Below are positions 34,214 through 43,324 of a DNA stretch of 64,000 nt, piece by piece. A program made the position numbers and the translations under genes. Source of the DNA: Pseudoxanthomonas sp. F37 (GTDB lineage: Bacteria; Pseudomonadota; Gammaproteobacteria; Xanthomonadales; Xanthomonadaceae); the NCBI RefSeq assembly GCF_022965755.1, contig NZ_CP095187.1, positions 1,426,001 through 1,490,000 on the forward strand, read 5' to 3'. The notes beneath the pieces were generated by a model. It was given only the letters and a program-made list of their open reading frames with translations, was not told the origin of the DNA and did not search any database. Every line of letters begins with the position of its first letter. Position 1 is the stretch's first letter.

Positions 34214-36166
34214 TCAGAACGCGAAGCACGCGCAGCCGAGCGCGCCCCAGAAGGCCTGCAGGTCGCGCGTGGGGACGGCGTGGTGCGCCGCATGGGTGTG
34301 TGCATGTCCGTGCGCGTGCACGCGGCAGGCCGGGCCATGCGCATGCGCAAGCGCCGCGCTGGCCTGCGCGAGCGTTCCGCCCTGGTAGCCGCCGAAGCGG
34401 TTGACCGGCGACCAGTCCGGCATCGGTGCGGGCAGGGCGGGCGCATGCGGCGCGAACGGCCCGGTGGCGTGCACGATGCGTCCATCCACCACGGTCAGCA
34501 CGCTGGTGATATCGGGAATATCGTCCTCGGCCACCGTGAAGTAGTCGGCCGACAGCAGCGCGCAATCGGCGAACTGGCCCGGCGCCAGTCGGCCCTTGCG
34601 CGCCTGCTCGGTGGAGAACCAGGCGCTGCCGTGCGTCCACAGCTGCAGCGCCTCCTGGCGCTCCAGCCGGTTGTCGTCGCCGTACATCTGCAACCCACCG
34701 AGCGTGCGCCCGCTGACCAGCCAGTACAGCGCCACCCACGGATTGTAGCTGGCGACCCGGGTGGCGTCGGTGCCGGCGCCCACCGGTACCCCGGCCTGCA
34801 GCATCCGCCGCACCGGCGGCGTGTGCCGCAACGCGTCGCTGCCGTAGCGCTGCGCGAAGAACTCGCCCTGGTAGGCCATGCGGTGCTGGATGGCGATGCC
34901 GCCGCCGAGCGCGCGCACGCGCTCGATGTTGCGCGGCGAGATGGTTTCGGCGTGGTCGACGATCCAGTGCAGGCCGTCGAACGGCACTTCCCGGTTCACC
35001 TGCTCGTAGACGTCGAGCACGCGGGTGATGCTCTCGTCGTAGGTGGCATGGATGCGGAACGGCCAGCGCTGTTCGGCCAGGAAGCGCACCACGTTCGCCA
35101 GTTCGCCTTCCAGCGTCGCCGGCAGGTCGGGGCGCGGCTCGCGGAAATCCTCGAAGTCCGCCGCCGAGAACACCAGCATTTCGCCGGCGCCGTTGTGGCG
35201 CAGCAGGTCGTCGCCCTGGCCGGGTTTGACCATCGCCGACCAGCGCTGGAAATCGGCCAGCTCTTCGCCCTTCTTCTGGGTGAACAGGTTGTAGGCGATG
35301 CGCACCGTCAGCTGCCCCTCGGCGTGCAGCTGTTCGATGATGCGGTAGTCCTCCGGATAGTTCTGGAAACCGCCGCCGGCATCGATCACCGAGGTGATGC
35401 CAAGGCGGTTGAGCTCGCGCATGAAATGGCGGGTGGAGTTGAGCTGGTACTCGGCCGGCAGCCGCGGCCCCATCGCCAGCGTCGCGTACAGGATCAGCGC
35501 GTTGGGCCGGGCCAGCAGCAGGCCGGTGGGATGGCCGGCCTTGTCGCGCTGGATCTCGCCGCCCGGCGGGTCCGGCGTGTCCTTGGTATAGCCCACCGCG
35601 CGCAGTGCAGCACGGTTGAGCAGCGCGCGGTCGTACAGGTGCAGGATGAAGACCGGCGTATCCGGCGCTGCGGCGTTCAACTCGTCCAACGTCGGCAGGC
35701 GTTTCTCGGCGAACTGCGATTCGCTGAAGCCGCCCACCACGCGCACCCACTGCGGCGCTGGCGTGACCGCCACCTGCGCCTTCAGCATCGCCATGGCGTC
35801 GGCCAGCGAGCGCACGCCGTCCCAGCGCAATTCCAGGTTGTAGTTCAGGCCGCCGCGGATCAGGTGGGTGTGGCTGTCGTTGAGGCCCGGCACCAGTCGG
35901 CGACCGCCGGCATCGATCACGCGGGTGGTGTCGCGGGCATGCGCCATCACCTGGGCCTCGTCGCCCACCGCCAGCACGCGGCCATCGGCGAAGGCGATCG
36001 CGCTGGCGGAGGGCTGTGTCGCATCCAGCGTGGTGATGCGCGCATTGCGCAGGATCAGGTCGGCCATGCGGGACTCTCCGGGGCGGGCATCGCGGGGCAG
36101 CGCGGCGAGCGTGGCCGCGGCCGCCACGCTCTTCAGCAGGTGGCGGCGCGTATCGTCAATGGCCAT
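34214..36166 (-). CDS. Tat-type exported amidohydrolase (YtcJ-like)
   Basis: Encodes 650 residues. TRRHLLKS at residues 6-13, then AAAATLAAL, gives a twin-arginine signal. The amidohydrolase_3 body has the metal-binding HTHLIRG near residue 100 and further His/Asp motifs (IHATYDESI, DHAETISPRN, GTDATRVASYNPW). The C-terminus is His-rich (HAHGPACRVHAHGHAHTHAAHH), a possible metal-binding tail. It hydrolyses an unknown amide/ester, probably in the periplasm. ATG 36166 with GGGGGAG upstream. Overlaps the DoxX stop by 11 bases. The His tail could be functional or an artefact of low-complexity drift. Confidence 0.82.
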   Translation of the reverse strand: MAIDDTRRHLLKSVAAAATLAALPRDARPGESRMADLILRNARITTLDATQPSASAIAFADGRVLAVGDEAQVMAHARDTTRVIDAGGRRLVPGLNDSHTHLIRGGLNYNLELRWDGVRSLADAMAMLKAQVAVTPAPQWVRVVGGFSESQFAEKRLPTLDELNAAAPDTPVFILHLYDRALLNRAALRAVGYTKDTPDPPGGEIQRDKAGHPTGLLLARPNALILYATLAMGPRLPAEYQLNSTRHFMRELNRLGITSVIDAGGGFQNYPEDYRIIEQLHAEGQLTVRIAYNLFTQKKGEELADFQRWSAMVKPGQGDDLLRHNGAGEMLVFSAADFEDFREPRPDLPATLEGELANVVRFLAEQRWPFRIHATYDESITRVLDVYEQVNREVPFDGLHWIVDHAETISPRNIERVRALGGGIAIQHRMAYQGEFFAQRYGSDALRHTPPVRRMLQAGVPVGAGTDATRVASYNPWVALYWLVSGRTLGGLQMYGDDNRLERQEALQLWTHGSAWFSTEQARKGRLAPGQFADCALLSADYFTVAEDDIPDITSVLTVVDGRIVHATGPFAPHAPALPAPMPDWSPVNRFGGYQGGTLAQASAALAHAHGPACRVHAHGHAHTHAAHHAVPTRDLQAFWGALGCACFAF

Positions 36167-36614
36167 GCGCGCTCCCCCGGCGTGCCGCGCGCAGGGCGTC
36201 GAAGGACAGGGCGCCCGCGCCGGTCAGCGCGACCGCGAGGCTGGCCAGCAACCATAGCAGCGGGTACTCGATGCCGCCGTGCATCCAGAACCAGCCATGC
36301 GAGAGGTTCAGGGCGACGGTAACGCCGAGGAACGCCGCCGAACCCAGCGCCGCAATGCGCGTGCATGCACCCACGACCACCATCAGGCCCAGGAGGGTCT
36401 GCAGCGCCGCGAGCAGCAGGGGCAACGGCGGCGCGGAGGGCAGGCCGAAGTGCTGGAGTTCGGCCGCGAATCCTGCGATACCGGGTCCGCCGAACCAGCC
36501 CAGCAACTTGCCCAGGCCATGCGGCAGCAGGAAGCCGCCGGCAGCCAGGCGCAGCACCAGCAAGCCGGCCGATGTCGTGCCCGGACGCACAACGGAAGCG
36601 GTGTGGGCGACCAT
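36156..36614 (-). CDS. DoxX-family membrane protein
   Basis: Encodes 152 residues with four hydrophobic helices: AGLLVLRLAAGGFLLPHGLG (typical DoxX start), LLAALQTLLGLMVVVGA, LGSAAFLGVTVALNLSHGW and YPLLWLLASLAVALTGAGAL. DoxX proteins associate with quinol/thiosulfate oxidation in some species, and others are general redox-stress membrane proteins. It starts 11 bases after the hydrolase stop and ends inside the amidohydrolase start, as expected in one operon. Substrate unknown. Confidence 0.82.
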   Translation of the reverse strand: MVAHTASVVRPGTTSAGLLVLRLAAGGFLLPHGLGKLLGWFGGPGIAGFAAELQHFGLPSAPPLPLLLAALQTLLGLMVVVGACTRIAALGSAAFLGVTVALNLSHGWFWMHGGIEYPLLWLLASLAVALTGAGALSFDALRAARRGSAHGH

Positions 36615-36625
36615 CGCGCGCGCCG

Positions 36626-37282
36626 TCAGTGGCCGCCCTCGGACGCGCCGAACATGCGCTTGGCGTACTGGATGCCCAGGCCGTAGCCGCCGCCATGCAG
36701 CTTGGCGATGCCGGTGGTGAGGTCGTAGGTGGCGCTGCGTGCCCAGTCGCGCTGCAGTTCCAGCAGGTACTGCACACTGGTCAGCGGCCGCACGCCGGCC
36801 TGGATCATGCGCTGCATCGCGCGTTCGTGCGCTTCGCCGGTGACATCGCCGCAGGCGTCGGCGATCACGTACACCTCGAAGCCCTGGTCCAGCGCCGACA
36901 GCGCCGGTCCGACGATGCATACGCTGGTCCACAGCCCCCCCAGGACGATGCGGCCCTTGCCGGAGGCATTCACCGCGGCCACGACGGCCGCATCCTCCCA
37001 GCAGTTCATGGTGGTGCGGTCCAGCACGTTCGCGTCCGGGAACGCGTCGGGGATTTCCGGGAACAGCGGGCCGGAGAAGGACTTCTCGGCGACCGTCGTC
37101 AGCAGCGTCGATACGCCGAACCCGGCGGCGCCCTTGGCCACCAGCGCGACGTTGTTGCGCAGCATGGCCACGTCGATGGAATGCGTGGCGAAGGCCATCT
37201 GCGACTGGTGGTCGATCAGGACCAGGGTGTGGTCGGCCGGCGTGAGCAGGGTCTTGCCGGCGGCAGGAGAGGCGGTGGGCAT
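36626..37282 (-). CDS. YcaC-like isochorismatase-family hydrolase
   Basis: Encodes 218 residues. Asp24 in VLIDHQSQM and Cys122 in LGGLWTSVCIVGP are the expected acid and nucleophile of the family. The long C-terminal section (ATYDLTTGIAKLHGGGYGLG) and size match YcaC, whose natural substrate is unknown. It lies between WrbA and DoxX, 90 bases downstream of wrbA. Likely cytosolic. Confidence 0.85.
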   Translation of the reverse strand: MPTASPAAGKTLLTPADHTLVLIDHQSQMAFATHSIDVAMLRNNVALVAKGAAGFGVSTLLTTVAEKSFSGPLFPEIPDAFPDANVLDRTTMNCWEDAAVVAAVNASGKGRIVLGGLWTSVCIVGPALSALDQGFEVYVIADACGDVTGEAHERAMQRMIQAGVRPLTSVQYLLELQRDWARSATYDLTTGIAKLHGGGYGLGIQYAKRMFGASEGGH

Positions 37283-37372
37283 GTCGGGCTCCAGGCGTGA
37301 AGGAACGATCGCGCCACTGTCGCGGACATGCGTGCACGCCGGATTGCACCGGCGTGCGCGCTGGTGCGCGCG

Positions 37373-37972
37373 TCAGCCGTGCAGCTTGATCGCGGTCTCG
37401 GCCACGCGCCGGCCCTGGTAGCGCGCGGCGTCCAGTTCGTTCCCGGTGGGCTGGCGCGATCCGTCGCCGCCGGCGATGGTGGTCGTGCCGTAGGGCGAGC
37501 CGCCGGTGACTTCGTCCAGTTTCATCTGTCCGGCGTAGCCGTAATCCAGCCCCACGATCACCATGCCGAAATGCAGCAGGTTGGTGATGATGGAGAACAG
37601 CGTGGTCTCCTGGCCGCCATGCTGGGTGGCGGTCGAGGTGAACGCGGCGCCGACCTTGCCGTGCAGGGCGCCCTTGGCCCACAGGCCGCCGGCCTGGTCC
37701 AGGAAGTTGGCCATCTGCGAGGCCATTCGCCCGAAGCGCGTGCCGGTACCGACGATGATGGCGTCGTAGTCGGCCAGTTCGGCGATGGAGGCCACCGGTG
37801 CGGGCTGGTCGAGCTTGTAGTGGGATTTCCTCGCCACGTCCTCCGGCACCAGTTCCGGCACGCGTTTGACGTCGACGCTCGCGCCGCCGGCGCGCACGCC
37901 TTCAGCCACCGCGTAGGCCATCGTCTCGATGTGCCCGTAGGCGGAGTAGTAGAGGATCAGGACCTTGGCCAT
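37373..37972 (-). CDS. wrbA: NAD(P)H:quinone oxidoreductase WrbA
   Basis: Encodes 199 residues with the flavodoxin fold: [20 protein letters not shown] (FMN phosphate loop), [20 protein letters not shown] and [13 protein letters not shown]. It reduces quinones by two electrons, avoiding semiquinone, in the cytosol. ATG 37972 follows the AraC-type gene by 52 bases on the same strand, so the regulator probably controls this operon. Confidence 0.93.
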   Translation of the reverse strand: MAKVLILYYSAYGHIETMAYAVAEGVRAGGASVDVKRVPELVPEDVARKSHYKLDQPAPVASIAELADYDAIIVGTGTRFGRMASQMANFLDQAGGLWAKGALHGKVGAAFTSTATQHGGQETTLFSIITNLLHFGMVIVGLDYGYAGQMKLDEVTGGSPYGTTTIAGGDGSRQPTGNELDAARYQGRRVAETAIKLHG

Positions 37973-38024
37973 GGCAGGACTCCAGCGGGAAAGGGGACGC
38001 GCCGCACGCGGCGGACGGGCAGGG

Positions 38025-38489
38025 TTACGCGGATCGGGTTACCGGCGTGTGCAGGTGGCAGAACTCGCGCGGCGAATAGCCCGTCATCCGACGGAAGGTG
38101 CGGGTGAAATGGCTCTGGTCGAAGAAGCCCAGCGATGCGGCCGTGGCCGAGATCTTCTGCGGACCGCGGGCCAGTTGCTCCTTCGCCAGCGCGATGCGCT
38201 TGGCCAGCACGAACTCCATGGGGCTGCGCCCGGTGCTGACGCGGAACAGGCGGGCGAAATGGAAGCGGCTGATGCAGGCGGCGCTGGCGATGTCGGCGAG
38301 GGTGAGGGTGTCGCCGATGTGGTGCTCGATGTAGTCCAGCGCGCGTGCCAGCGCCCGCGGACTCAGGCCCCGGGCGCCAGCCTGGGCTTCATGTGCTTGG
38401 AGGGGTGCCGACCCTGAGATGGCCGGCAGGGTGAAGGGAAAAGCGGGCGCGACGGTCTCGCGCAGGAACAGGGACGGGGGAGCATCCAC
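38025..38489 (-). CDS. Short AraC-family transcriptional regulator
   Basis: About 154 residues. The last 100 are an AraC/XylS DNA-binding domain with both helix-turn-helix parts: [20 protein letters not shown] and [19 protein letters not shown]. The N-terminal 50 residues are Ala/Pro rich and too short for the usual ligand-binding cupin, so it resembles SoxS/MarA in form. GTG 38489 is chosen for its GAGGA 7 bases upstream; a longer frame to 38606 exists. As head of the WrbA-DoxX operon it probably regulates it. Confidence 0.8.
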   Translation of the reverse strand: MDAPPSLFLRETVAPAFPFTLPAISGSAPLQAHEAQAGARGLSPRALARALDYIEHHIGDTLTLADIASAACISRFHFARLFRVSTGRSPMEFVLAKRIALAKEQLARGPQKISATAASLGFFDQSHFTRTFRRMTGYSPREFCHLHTPVTRSA

Positions 38490-38746
38490 GGCGGTGTCCT
38501 CGGGCGGCGATGGCGGGAGGCGCCTGCCACCACAGGGGTGTGCGGCGGGTGGGGCGGGCAGGCGCGTGCCATGGTGCGGGCCCCCGCGCTGCGCCCGTAC
38601 CCCCATCAGGGCGGGCCGGCGCTCACTCGAATGGGGGTGGGCGATCCGCGATGCGGTCCCGGAGTTGCCTGCGCGGCGACTGCCCTCGTATCGTGATATG
38701 ACACGTCCCCCTCCCCGGTGCCCGGCGCCGCGCCCCGACCGCTCCC
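38490..38746. promoter_or_regulatory. Divergent control region, AraC-type gene versus LuxR-type gene
   Basis: 257 bases between the two regulator genes. I see Pro/Arg-type GC-rich sequence and one AT-containing piece (ctcgtatcgtgatatgac near 38683-38702), but no confident promoter, operator or terminator. Confidence 0.3.
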
Positions 38747-39364
38747 ATGCCGATCCGCATCCTGACCGTCGATGATCACCCCCTGTTGCGTGAGGGCATC
38801 GCGGCGGTGATCGAAGGCCAGCCGGACATGCAACTGGTCGGCGAAGCCGCCAACGGCCTGGAGGCCCTGCAGGTGTTCCGCGACTGCCGCCCCGACGTGA
38901 CCCTGATGGACCTGCAGATGCCCGGGATGAGCGGGGTGGAGGCCATCGGCGCCCTCCATCGCGAATTCCCGGAAGCCAGGGTGGTGGTGTTGACCACCTA
39001 CCAGGGCGATGCGCAGGCGCTGCGCGCGTTCAAGGCCGGGGCGGCGGGTTACCTGCTCAAGAGCATGCTGCGGCGCGAACTGGTGGACACCATCCGCAGT
39101 GTGCACGCCGGCCGCCGCCGCATGCCGCCCGAGATCGCGGCCGGCATCGCCGAACACGCCTCCGACGATGCCCTGAGCCAGCGCGAGATCGAGGTGCTGC
39201 GGCAGGTGGCCGACGGCAACGGCAACAAGCGCATCGCCCAGTTGCTCGGCATTTCCGAGGAAACGGTGAAGGCGCACATGAAGAACATCCTGTCCAAGCT
39301 GGATGCCAACGACCGCACCCACGCGGTCACCATCGCGGTGCGTCGGGGCATCATCGACCTCTGA
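38747..39364 (+). CDS. NarL/FixJ-type (LuxR HTH) response regulator
   Basis: Encodes 205 residues. The receiver has VDDHPLLREG (Asp9, Asp10), Asp55 in LMDLQMPG as phosphate acceptor, and Lys in GYLLKSM. The C-terminal LuxR HTH has LSQREIEVLRQVADGNGNKRIAQLLGIS and VKAHMKNILSKLDA. It is an orphan: no histidine kinase is adjacent (the kinase at 41948 has its own OmpR-type partner). ATG 38747. It ends 81 bases before the MipA gene. Confidence 0.9.
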   Translation: MPIRILTVDDHPLLREGIAAVIEGQPDMQLVGEAANGLEALQVFRDCRPDVTLMDLQMPGMSGVEAIGALHREFPEARVVVLTTYQGDAQALRAFKAGAAGYLLKSMLRRELVDTIRSVHAGRRRMPPEIAAGIAEHASDDALSQREIEVLRQVADGNGNKRIAQLLGISEETVKAHMKNILSKLDANDRTHAVTIAVRRGIIDL

Positions 39365-39370
39365 AGCGGA

Positions 39371-39387
39371 TTTAAGGAGTTCTTAAA
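39371..39387 (+). promoter_or_regulatory. TTAA-N7-TTAA operator-like site upstream of mipA
   Basis: TTTAAG-GAGTT-CTTAAA: two TTAA cores 11 bases apart, the spacing of PmrA/QseB-class boxes (YTTAAK-N5-YTTAAK). It lies 59 bases before the MipA/OmpV start. AT-rich pairs are rare in this GC-rich genome. A related site is upstream of the OmpR-type regulator at 44031-44047. Predicted to be bound by that regulator. Confidence 0.55.
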
Positions 39388-39445
39388 GAGGCTGCGGGAG
39401 CATGGCGTGGCCGGATATCCGGCTCCCCCACCCGAGGCCCCTCCC

Positions 39446-40252
39446 ATGAGCGCACTGCGCGTCTGCACGCCCCTGCTGTTGCTGTTCCCCCTGTCCGCCG
39501 CCGCGCAAGTCGTCGAGCGCACCGATGCCAAGGCGCAGGACCAGGTCTCCTCGCGCTGGAGCGCCGGCCTGGCGGTGGTCCATCGCGACAGCGAGTACGC
39601 CGGCGAAGGCACGCGCACGCGCCTGCTTCCGAACATCGCCTACGACGGCGACCGCTTCTACCTGCGCGGCGCCGCCTTCGGCTACCGCGTCCACACGGAC
39701 GAGCGGATCGAACTGCGGGCCTTCGTCGCCGGCCGCCTGGACGGCATCGACGCGGACGACTTCGGCGTGGCCGAGCTCGCGCGGCGTGGCGTCGACCGCA
39801 GCCTGCTGGAAGACCGGGACGACAGCGTCGACCTCGGCATGGCGGCCAGCTGGAAAGGGGCCGCCGGCAAGCTGGAGCTCGATGTGCGCAGCGACGTCAC
39901 CGGCACCAGCGACGGGTATGCGGTCGCGCTGGACTACAGCTACCCGCTGGCGTTCGGCCGCACCCGCGTGATCCCGTCGGTGGGGGCCGTGCGCCTGTCG
40001 GAGGACATGGCCAACTACTACTACGGCACGCTCGACGAAGAGATCGCGCGGGGCGTGGTGGCTTACCGTCCCGGCGCGGCCACCCTGGCGCGCGCCAGCG
40101 TCACCGTGGTCCGCCCGTTCGCCGGACGCTGGGCCCTGCTGGGCACTCTCGAATACCGCGCGCTGCCGGACGCCCTGCGCGACAGTCCGCTGGTCGAAGA
40201 GGGCAAGGACCGCGCGGCCTCGTTGTTCATCGGCGTCTCGCGCGGCTTCTAG
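39446..40252 (+). CDS. MipA/OmpV-family outer-membrane protein
   Basis: Encodes 268 residues from ATG 39446. The signal peptide is MSALRVCTPLLLLFPLSAAA, and the rest is a beta-barrel with YDGDRFYLRGAAFGYRVH and a C-terminal ending AASLFIGVSRGF (terminal Phe for BAM recognition). MipA/OmpV proteins act as outer-membrane channels or scaffolds for murein enzymes, and in some bacteria are tied to antimicrobial-peptide sensing. It is first in a three-gene run with GNAT and the metallo-beta-lactamase-fold protein. Confidence 0.85.
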   Translation: MSALRVCTPLLLLFPLSAAAQVVERTDAKAQDQVSSRWSAGLAVVHRDSEYAGEGTRTRLLPNIAYDGDRFYLRGAAFGYRVHTDERIELRAFVAGRLDGIDADDFGVAELARRGVDRSLLEDRDDSVDLGMAASWKGAAGKLELDVRSDVTGTSDGYAVALDYSYPLAFGRTRVIPSVGAVRLSEDMANYYYGTLDEEIARGVVAYRPGAATLARASVTVVRPFAGRWALLGTLEYRALPDALRDSPLVEEGKDRAASLFIGVSRGF

Positions 40253-40283
40253 GCCAGCCCGTCTCCTTCAAGAGGAACCCACC

Positions 40284-40835
40284 ATGTCATTGACCGCAGC
40301 TCCCCGGCGCGGCGAAGCCCTCGCCGCGCCCGCCATCCGTGCCATCGAACCCATGCCGCATGTCCGCATCACCCGCGTGACCCGCGCCTGCGCGGCTGCG
40401 TTGATGCACCTCTGCGACCGCCACATGGCGGAATCGCCGGCCGGGGCCAACGCCCAGCGCGCCGCCGGCGGTCGCGTGCTGGAACTGATGGAGGCCCTGT
40501 TCGAGGCGCCCCTGCGCGCATGGGCGTGGATCTGCGAACGCGACGGCATGCCGCAAGGCTATGCCTTCGGCACCGTCGGCTTCTCGATGCTCGAACGCGC
40601 CTACTACTTCAACCTGGAGTCGCTGTACGTGTCCGCGGAGGCGCGGCCTTCCGGTGCCGCCTCGGCACTGTTCGACGCGGCACGCGCCATGGCCGACGAA
40701 CTGGGCTGCGTCGACCTGCGCTGGCAGGTGCCGGTGGCGCAGGCAGGCGCGCTGGCGTTGCCGGGGCAGGCCGCGGCCGCTTCGGTGATCCAGTACGTGT
40801 TCCCGACATCGCTGCGGAGCCTGCGCGATGAGTGA
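40284..40835 (+). CDS. GNAT-family N-acetyltransferase
   Basis: Encodes 183 residues. The acetyl-CoA site is likely in YYFNLESLYVSAEARPSGAASALFDAA (LYV plus R-x-x-G-x-x-like loop, with changes). It would acetylate an amine or amino-acid-like substrate; which one is unclear. ATG 40284 is 31 bases after the MipA stop, and its end overlaps the next gene by 8 bases, so the three are probably co-transcribed. Confidence 0.72.
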   Translation: MSLTAAPRRGEALAAPAIRAIEPMPHVRITRVTRACAAALMHLCDRHMAESPAGANAQRAAGGRVLELMEALFEAPLRAWAWICERDGMPQGYAFGTVGFSMLERAYYFNLESLYVSAEARPSGAASALFDAARAMADELGCVDLRWQVPVAQAGALALPGQAAAASVIQYVFPTSLRSLRDE

Positions 40836-41940
40836 GCGGATCGAAGCCGGGGCGCCGGCGCACCTGCGTTGGCGGCGAAGGGTCGCCATGGCATGCGTGT
40901 CGGCGACGGCCGCGGTGTACGCCGGCGCGCCCGGCTGCAGCACGCTGGCCTATCCGCAGTCGCCCCAGTATGGCGAGGACGGGTTCCAGAACGGACGCAA
41001 GCCGCGTCCGCTGGGCTGGCGGCAGGCCGGCAGGCTCTGGTGGGATTTCCTGGTCGGCGGCAAGCCCGCGGGCACGGTGCCCGCGGGCGGGATCCCGGTG
41101 CAGGCGATGTCCGCGCAGCAACTGGCGCAGGCGCCCGACGGCACCGTGTATCGCCTGGGGCATTCCACGGTGCTGCTGAAGATCGAGGGCCGCTTCTGGC
41201 TGACCGATCCGGTGTTCGCCGAGCGCGCATCGCCCGTGCGATGGGCCGGACCCAAGCGCTTCCATGCGCCGCCGCTGCCGCTGGACGAGCTGCCGCAGTT
41301 GTCCGCCGTGGTGCTGTCGCACGATCATTACGACCACCTGGATCGCGACACCGTCGTCGCGCTCGCGGCCAGGACCGACGTCTTCCTGGCGCCGCTGGGC
41401 GTAGGCGATCGCCTGGCGCGCTGGGGCGTGCCGCGCGAGCGGATCCGGCAGCTCGACTGGTGGGAGAGCACGGACGTGGCGGGCGTGCGGTTCACCGCTA
41501 CGCCCTCGCAGCACTTCTCCGGCCGTACGCCGTTGGACCGCAACAGGACGCTGTGGGCGTCGTGGGTGATCCAGGCGGGCGACACCCGGGTGTTCTTCAG
41601 CGGCGACAGCGGCTACTTCGACGGCTTCCGCGCCATCGGCGACCGCTTCGGGCCGTTCGACCTCACCCTGCTGGAATGCGGCGCCTACGACCGCCGCTGG
41701 CAGGACGTGCACATGCTGCCGGCGCAGACGCTGCAGGCGCATCGGGACCTGCGCGGCCGCTGGCTGGTGCCGGTCCACAACAGCACGTTCGACCTGGCCT
41801 TCCATGGCTGGAGCGAACCGATGGAAACGCTGCATGCGCTGGCGCGCGATGCCGGCGTGGACATCGCCACGCCCGTCATCGGCGCCCCTCTGGCGATCCG
41901 CCAGCCGGACGGCACGCAGCCGTGGTGGCGCGCCGAATGA
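40828..41940 (+). CDS. Metallo-beta-lactamase-fold hydrolase (NAPE-PLD/UlaG-like)
   Basis: Encodes 370 residues. Residues 18-37 are hydrophobic with a Cys in GAPGCSTLAY that could be a lipoprotein site, though the signal is unusual. The MBL motif VVLSHDHYDHLDRDTV near residue 170 is complete, with later FSGDSGYFDGF (Asp) and LLECGAYDRRW. The sequence resembles NAPE-hydrolysing phospholipase D and UlaG-type proteins rather than antibiotic beta-lactamases. It may clear a lipid or a sugar phosphate at the envelope. Confidence 0.8.
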   Translation: MSERIEAGAPAHLRWRRRVAMACVSATAAVYAGAPGCSTLAYPQSPQYGEDGFQNGRKPRPLGWRQAGRLWWDFLVGGKPAGTVPAGGIPVQAMSAQQLAQAPDGTVYRLGHSTVLLKIEGRFWLTDPVFAERASPVRWAGPKRFHAPPLPLDELPQLSAVVLSHDHYDHLDRDTVVALAARTDVFLAPLGVGDRLARWGVPRERIRQLDWWESTDVAGVRFTATPSQHFSGRTPLDRNRTLWASWVIQAGDTRVFFSGDSGYFDGFRAIGDRFGPFDLTLLECGAYDRRWQDVHMLPAQTLQAHRDLRGRWLVPVHNSTFDLAFHGWSEPMETLHALARDAGVDIATPVIGAPLAIRQPDGTQPWWRAE

Positions 41941-41947
41941 TCCGCCC

Positions 41948-43324
41948 TCAGGGGTTGTCGGGTGCGGCCGCGAAGCGCACCCGGCAGCCGAAGCCGCGGC
42001 CGGCGATGCCGTCGCCCGCCACCAGGGTCGCTTCGTGCGCCTGCGCGATGCGCTGGACCAGCGACAGCCCGATGCCGCTGCCGCGTTCGCCATTGCCGTG
42101 GCTGCCGCGGAAGAACCGTTCGAAGACGCGTTGGCGCTCCTCGGGCGCCACGCCCGGTCCGTTGTCGCGCACGGAGAGCCAGGCCGTGCGGCCCTCGTCC
42201 TCGGTGCCGCAGGCGATCTCGATGCGCCCCTGCTCGCCGCAATAGCGCACCGCGTTGTCGATGAGGTTGCGGGCGAGGATGCCGAGATCGTCCAGGTCGC
42301 CGCGCACGCTGGCCGGCTCGGCGTGCACGCTGATGGTCTGGCCACGCCGCGCCGCCATCGATTCGAATTCGCGTGCGACCATCGTGACGACATCGGGCAG
42401 CTGCACGGTCGGCTGCTCTTCGCGCAACGGCGAGGCCTCCACGCGCGCCGAATCCAGCAGCTGCTGCGCGAGCCGCGACGTGCGCTGGATGCCCTGCACC
42501 AGCGGCTCCAGGGCCGCGCGCGCGTCGGCCTGCGAGCCGGCGCGCAAGGCCACCTGTGTCTGGGTCAGCAGGGCCGCCAGCGGCGTGCGCAGCTCGTGCG
42601 CGGCGTCGGCGAGGAACTGGCGTTCGCCGCGCATCGCCTCCGACAGCCGCTCCAGCAGCAGGTTGAACGAGTCCACCAGCGGCCTGATCTCGCGCGGCAG
42701 GCCGGCGGAGGGCAGGGGGGCCAGGTCGTGCGCTTCGCGTTGCGCCATCTCGCGGCGCAGCCGGTTCATCGGGCGCAGGCTCCAGTGGATGGCCAGGCCG
42801 ACGCTCATGCCGAGGATCAGCAGGATGGCAATCCCGCTCCACACGCTGACCTTCACCCAGTACGCCAGCTCGGCGCGCATCGCCGACAGGGCCATGCCGG
42901 ACTGCACCTGGATGCGGCCGCCGGCATCGGTGACCGCGTAGACGCGCCAGGGCTCGCCGGCCACTTCGGTGACCACGAAGCCGGGGCGGAAGTCGGCCTT
43001 CAGCGGCTGCGAGGGTGCGCCATCGGACAACACGACGGGCTTGTCGCGGCCGAGGATCCACACCTGGTAGCGCAGCGTCTCGAATTTGCGGCCTGCCACG
43101 CTCGCCTGCGTCGGCAGCCGCAGACGCGGGCCATCACCCAGGGCGGTGAGGTTGGCCGGCATCGACAGCAGGATCTGCTCGCTGACCTCCTGCAGGAACA
43201 GGTCGTCGTGGCCCTTCTGCTGGCGCGTCATCTGGAAATGCTGGCTGCCCAGCCAGCAGCCCCATCCCACCGCGAGCGGGGTCATCACCGCGAGCAACAG
43301 CTTGGACTTGAGCGAATGGCTCAT
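41948..43324 (-). CDS. Sensor histidine kinase (QseC/PmrB-like)
   Basis: Encodes 458 residues. TM1 is at about 9-28 (LLLAVMTPLAVGWGCWLG), a periplasmic sensor of about 130 residues follows, TM2 lies at about 158-180, then HAMP. The phosphorylated His243 is in DAAHELRTPLAALL. The ATPase has NLIDNAVRYC (N box), VRDNGPGV and GSGIGLSLV. It partners the adjacent OmpR-type regulator; their genes overlap by 4 bases. Its sensor has few acidic motifs, so the signal (iron, polymyxin or other) cannot be named. Confidence 0.9.
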   Translation of the reverse strand: MSHSLKSKLLLAVMTPLAVGWGCWLGSQHFQMTRQQKGHDDLFLQEVSEQILLSMPANLTALGDGPRLRLPTQASVAGRKFETLRYQVWILGRDKPVVLSDGAPSQPLKADFRPGFVVTEVAGEPWRVYAVTDAGGRIQVQSGMALSAMRAELAYWVKVSVWSGIAILLILGMSVGLAIHWSLRPMNRLRREMAQREAHDLAPLPSAGLPREIRPLVDSFNLLLERLSEAMRGERQFLADAAHELRTPLAALLTQTQVALRAGSQADARAALEPLVQGIQRTSRLAQQLLDSARVEASPLREEQPTVQLPDVVTMVAREFESMAARRGQTISVHAEPASVRGDLDDLGILARNLIDNAVRYCGEQGRIEIACGTEDEGRTAWLSVRDNGPGVAPEERQRVFERFFRGSHGNGERGSGIGLSLVQRIAQAHEATLVAGDGIAGRGFGCRVRFAAAPDNP

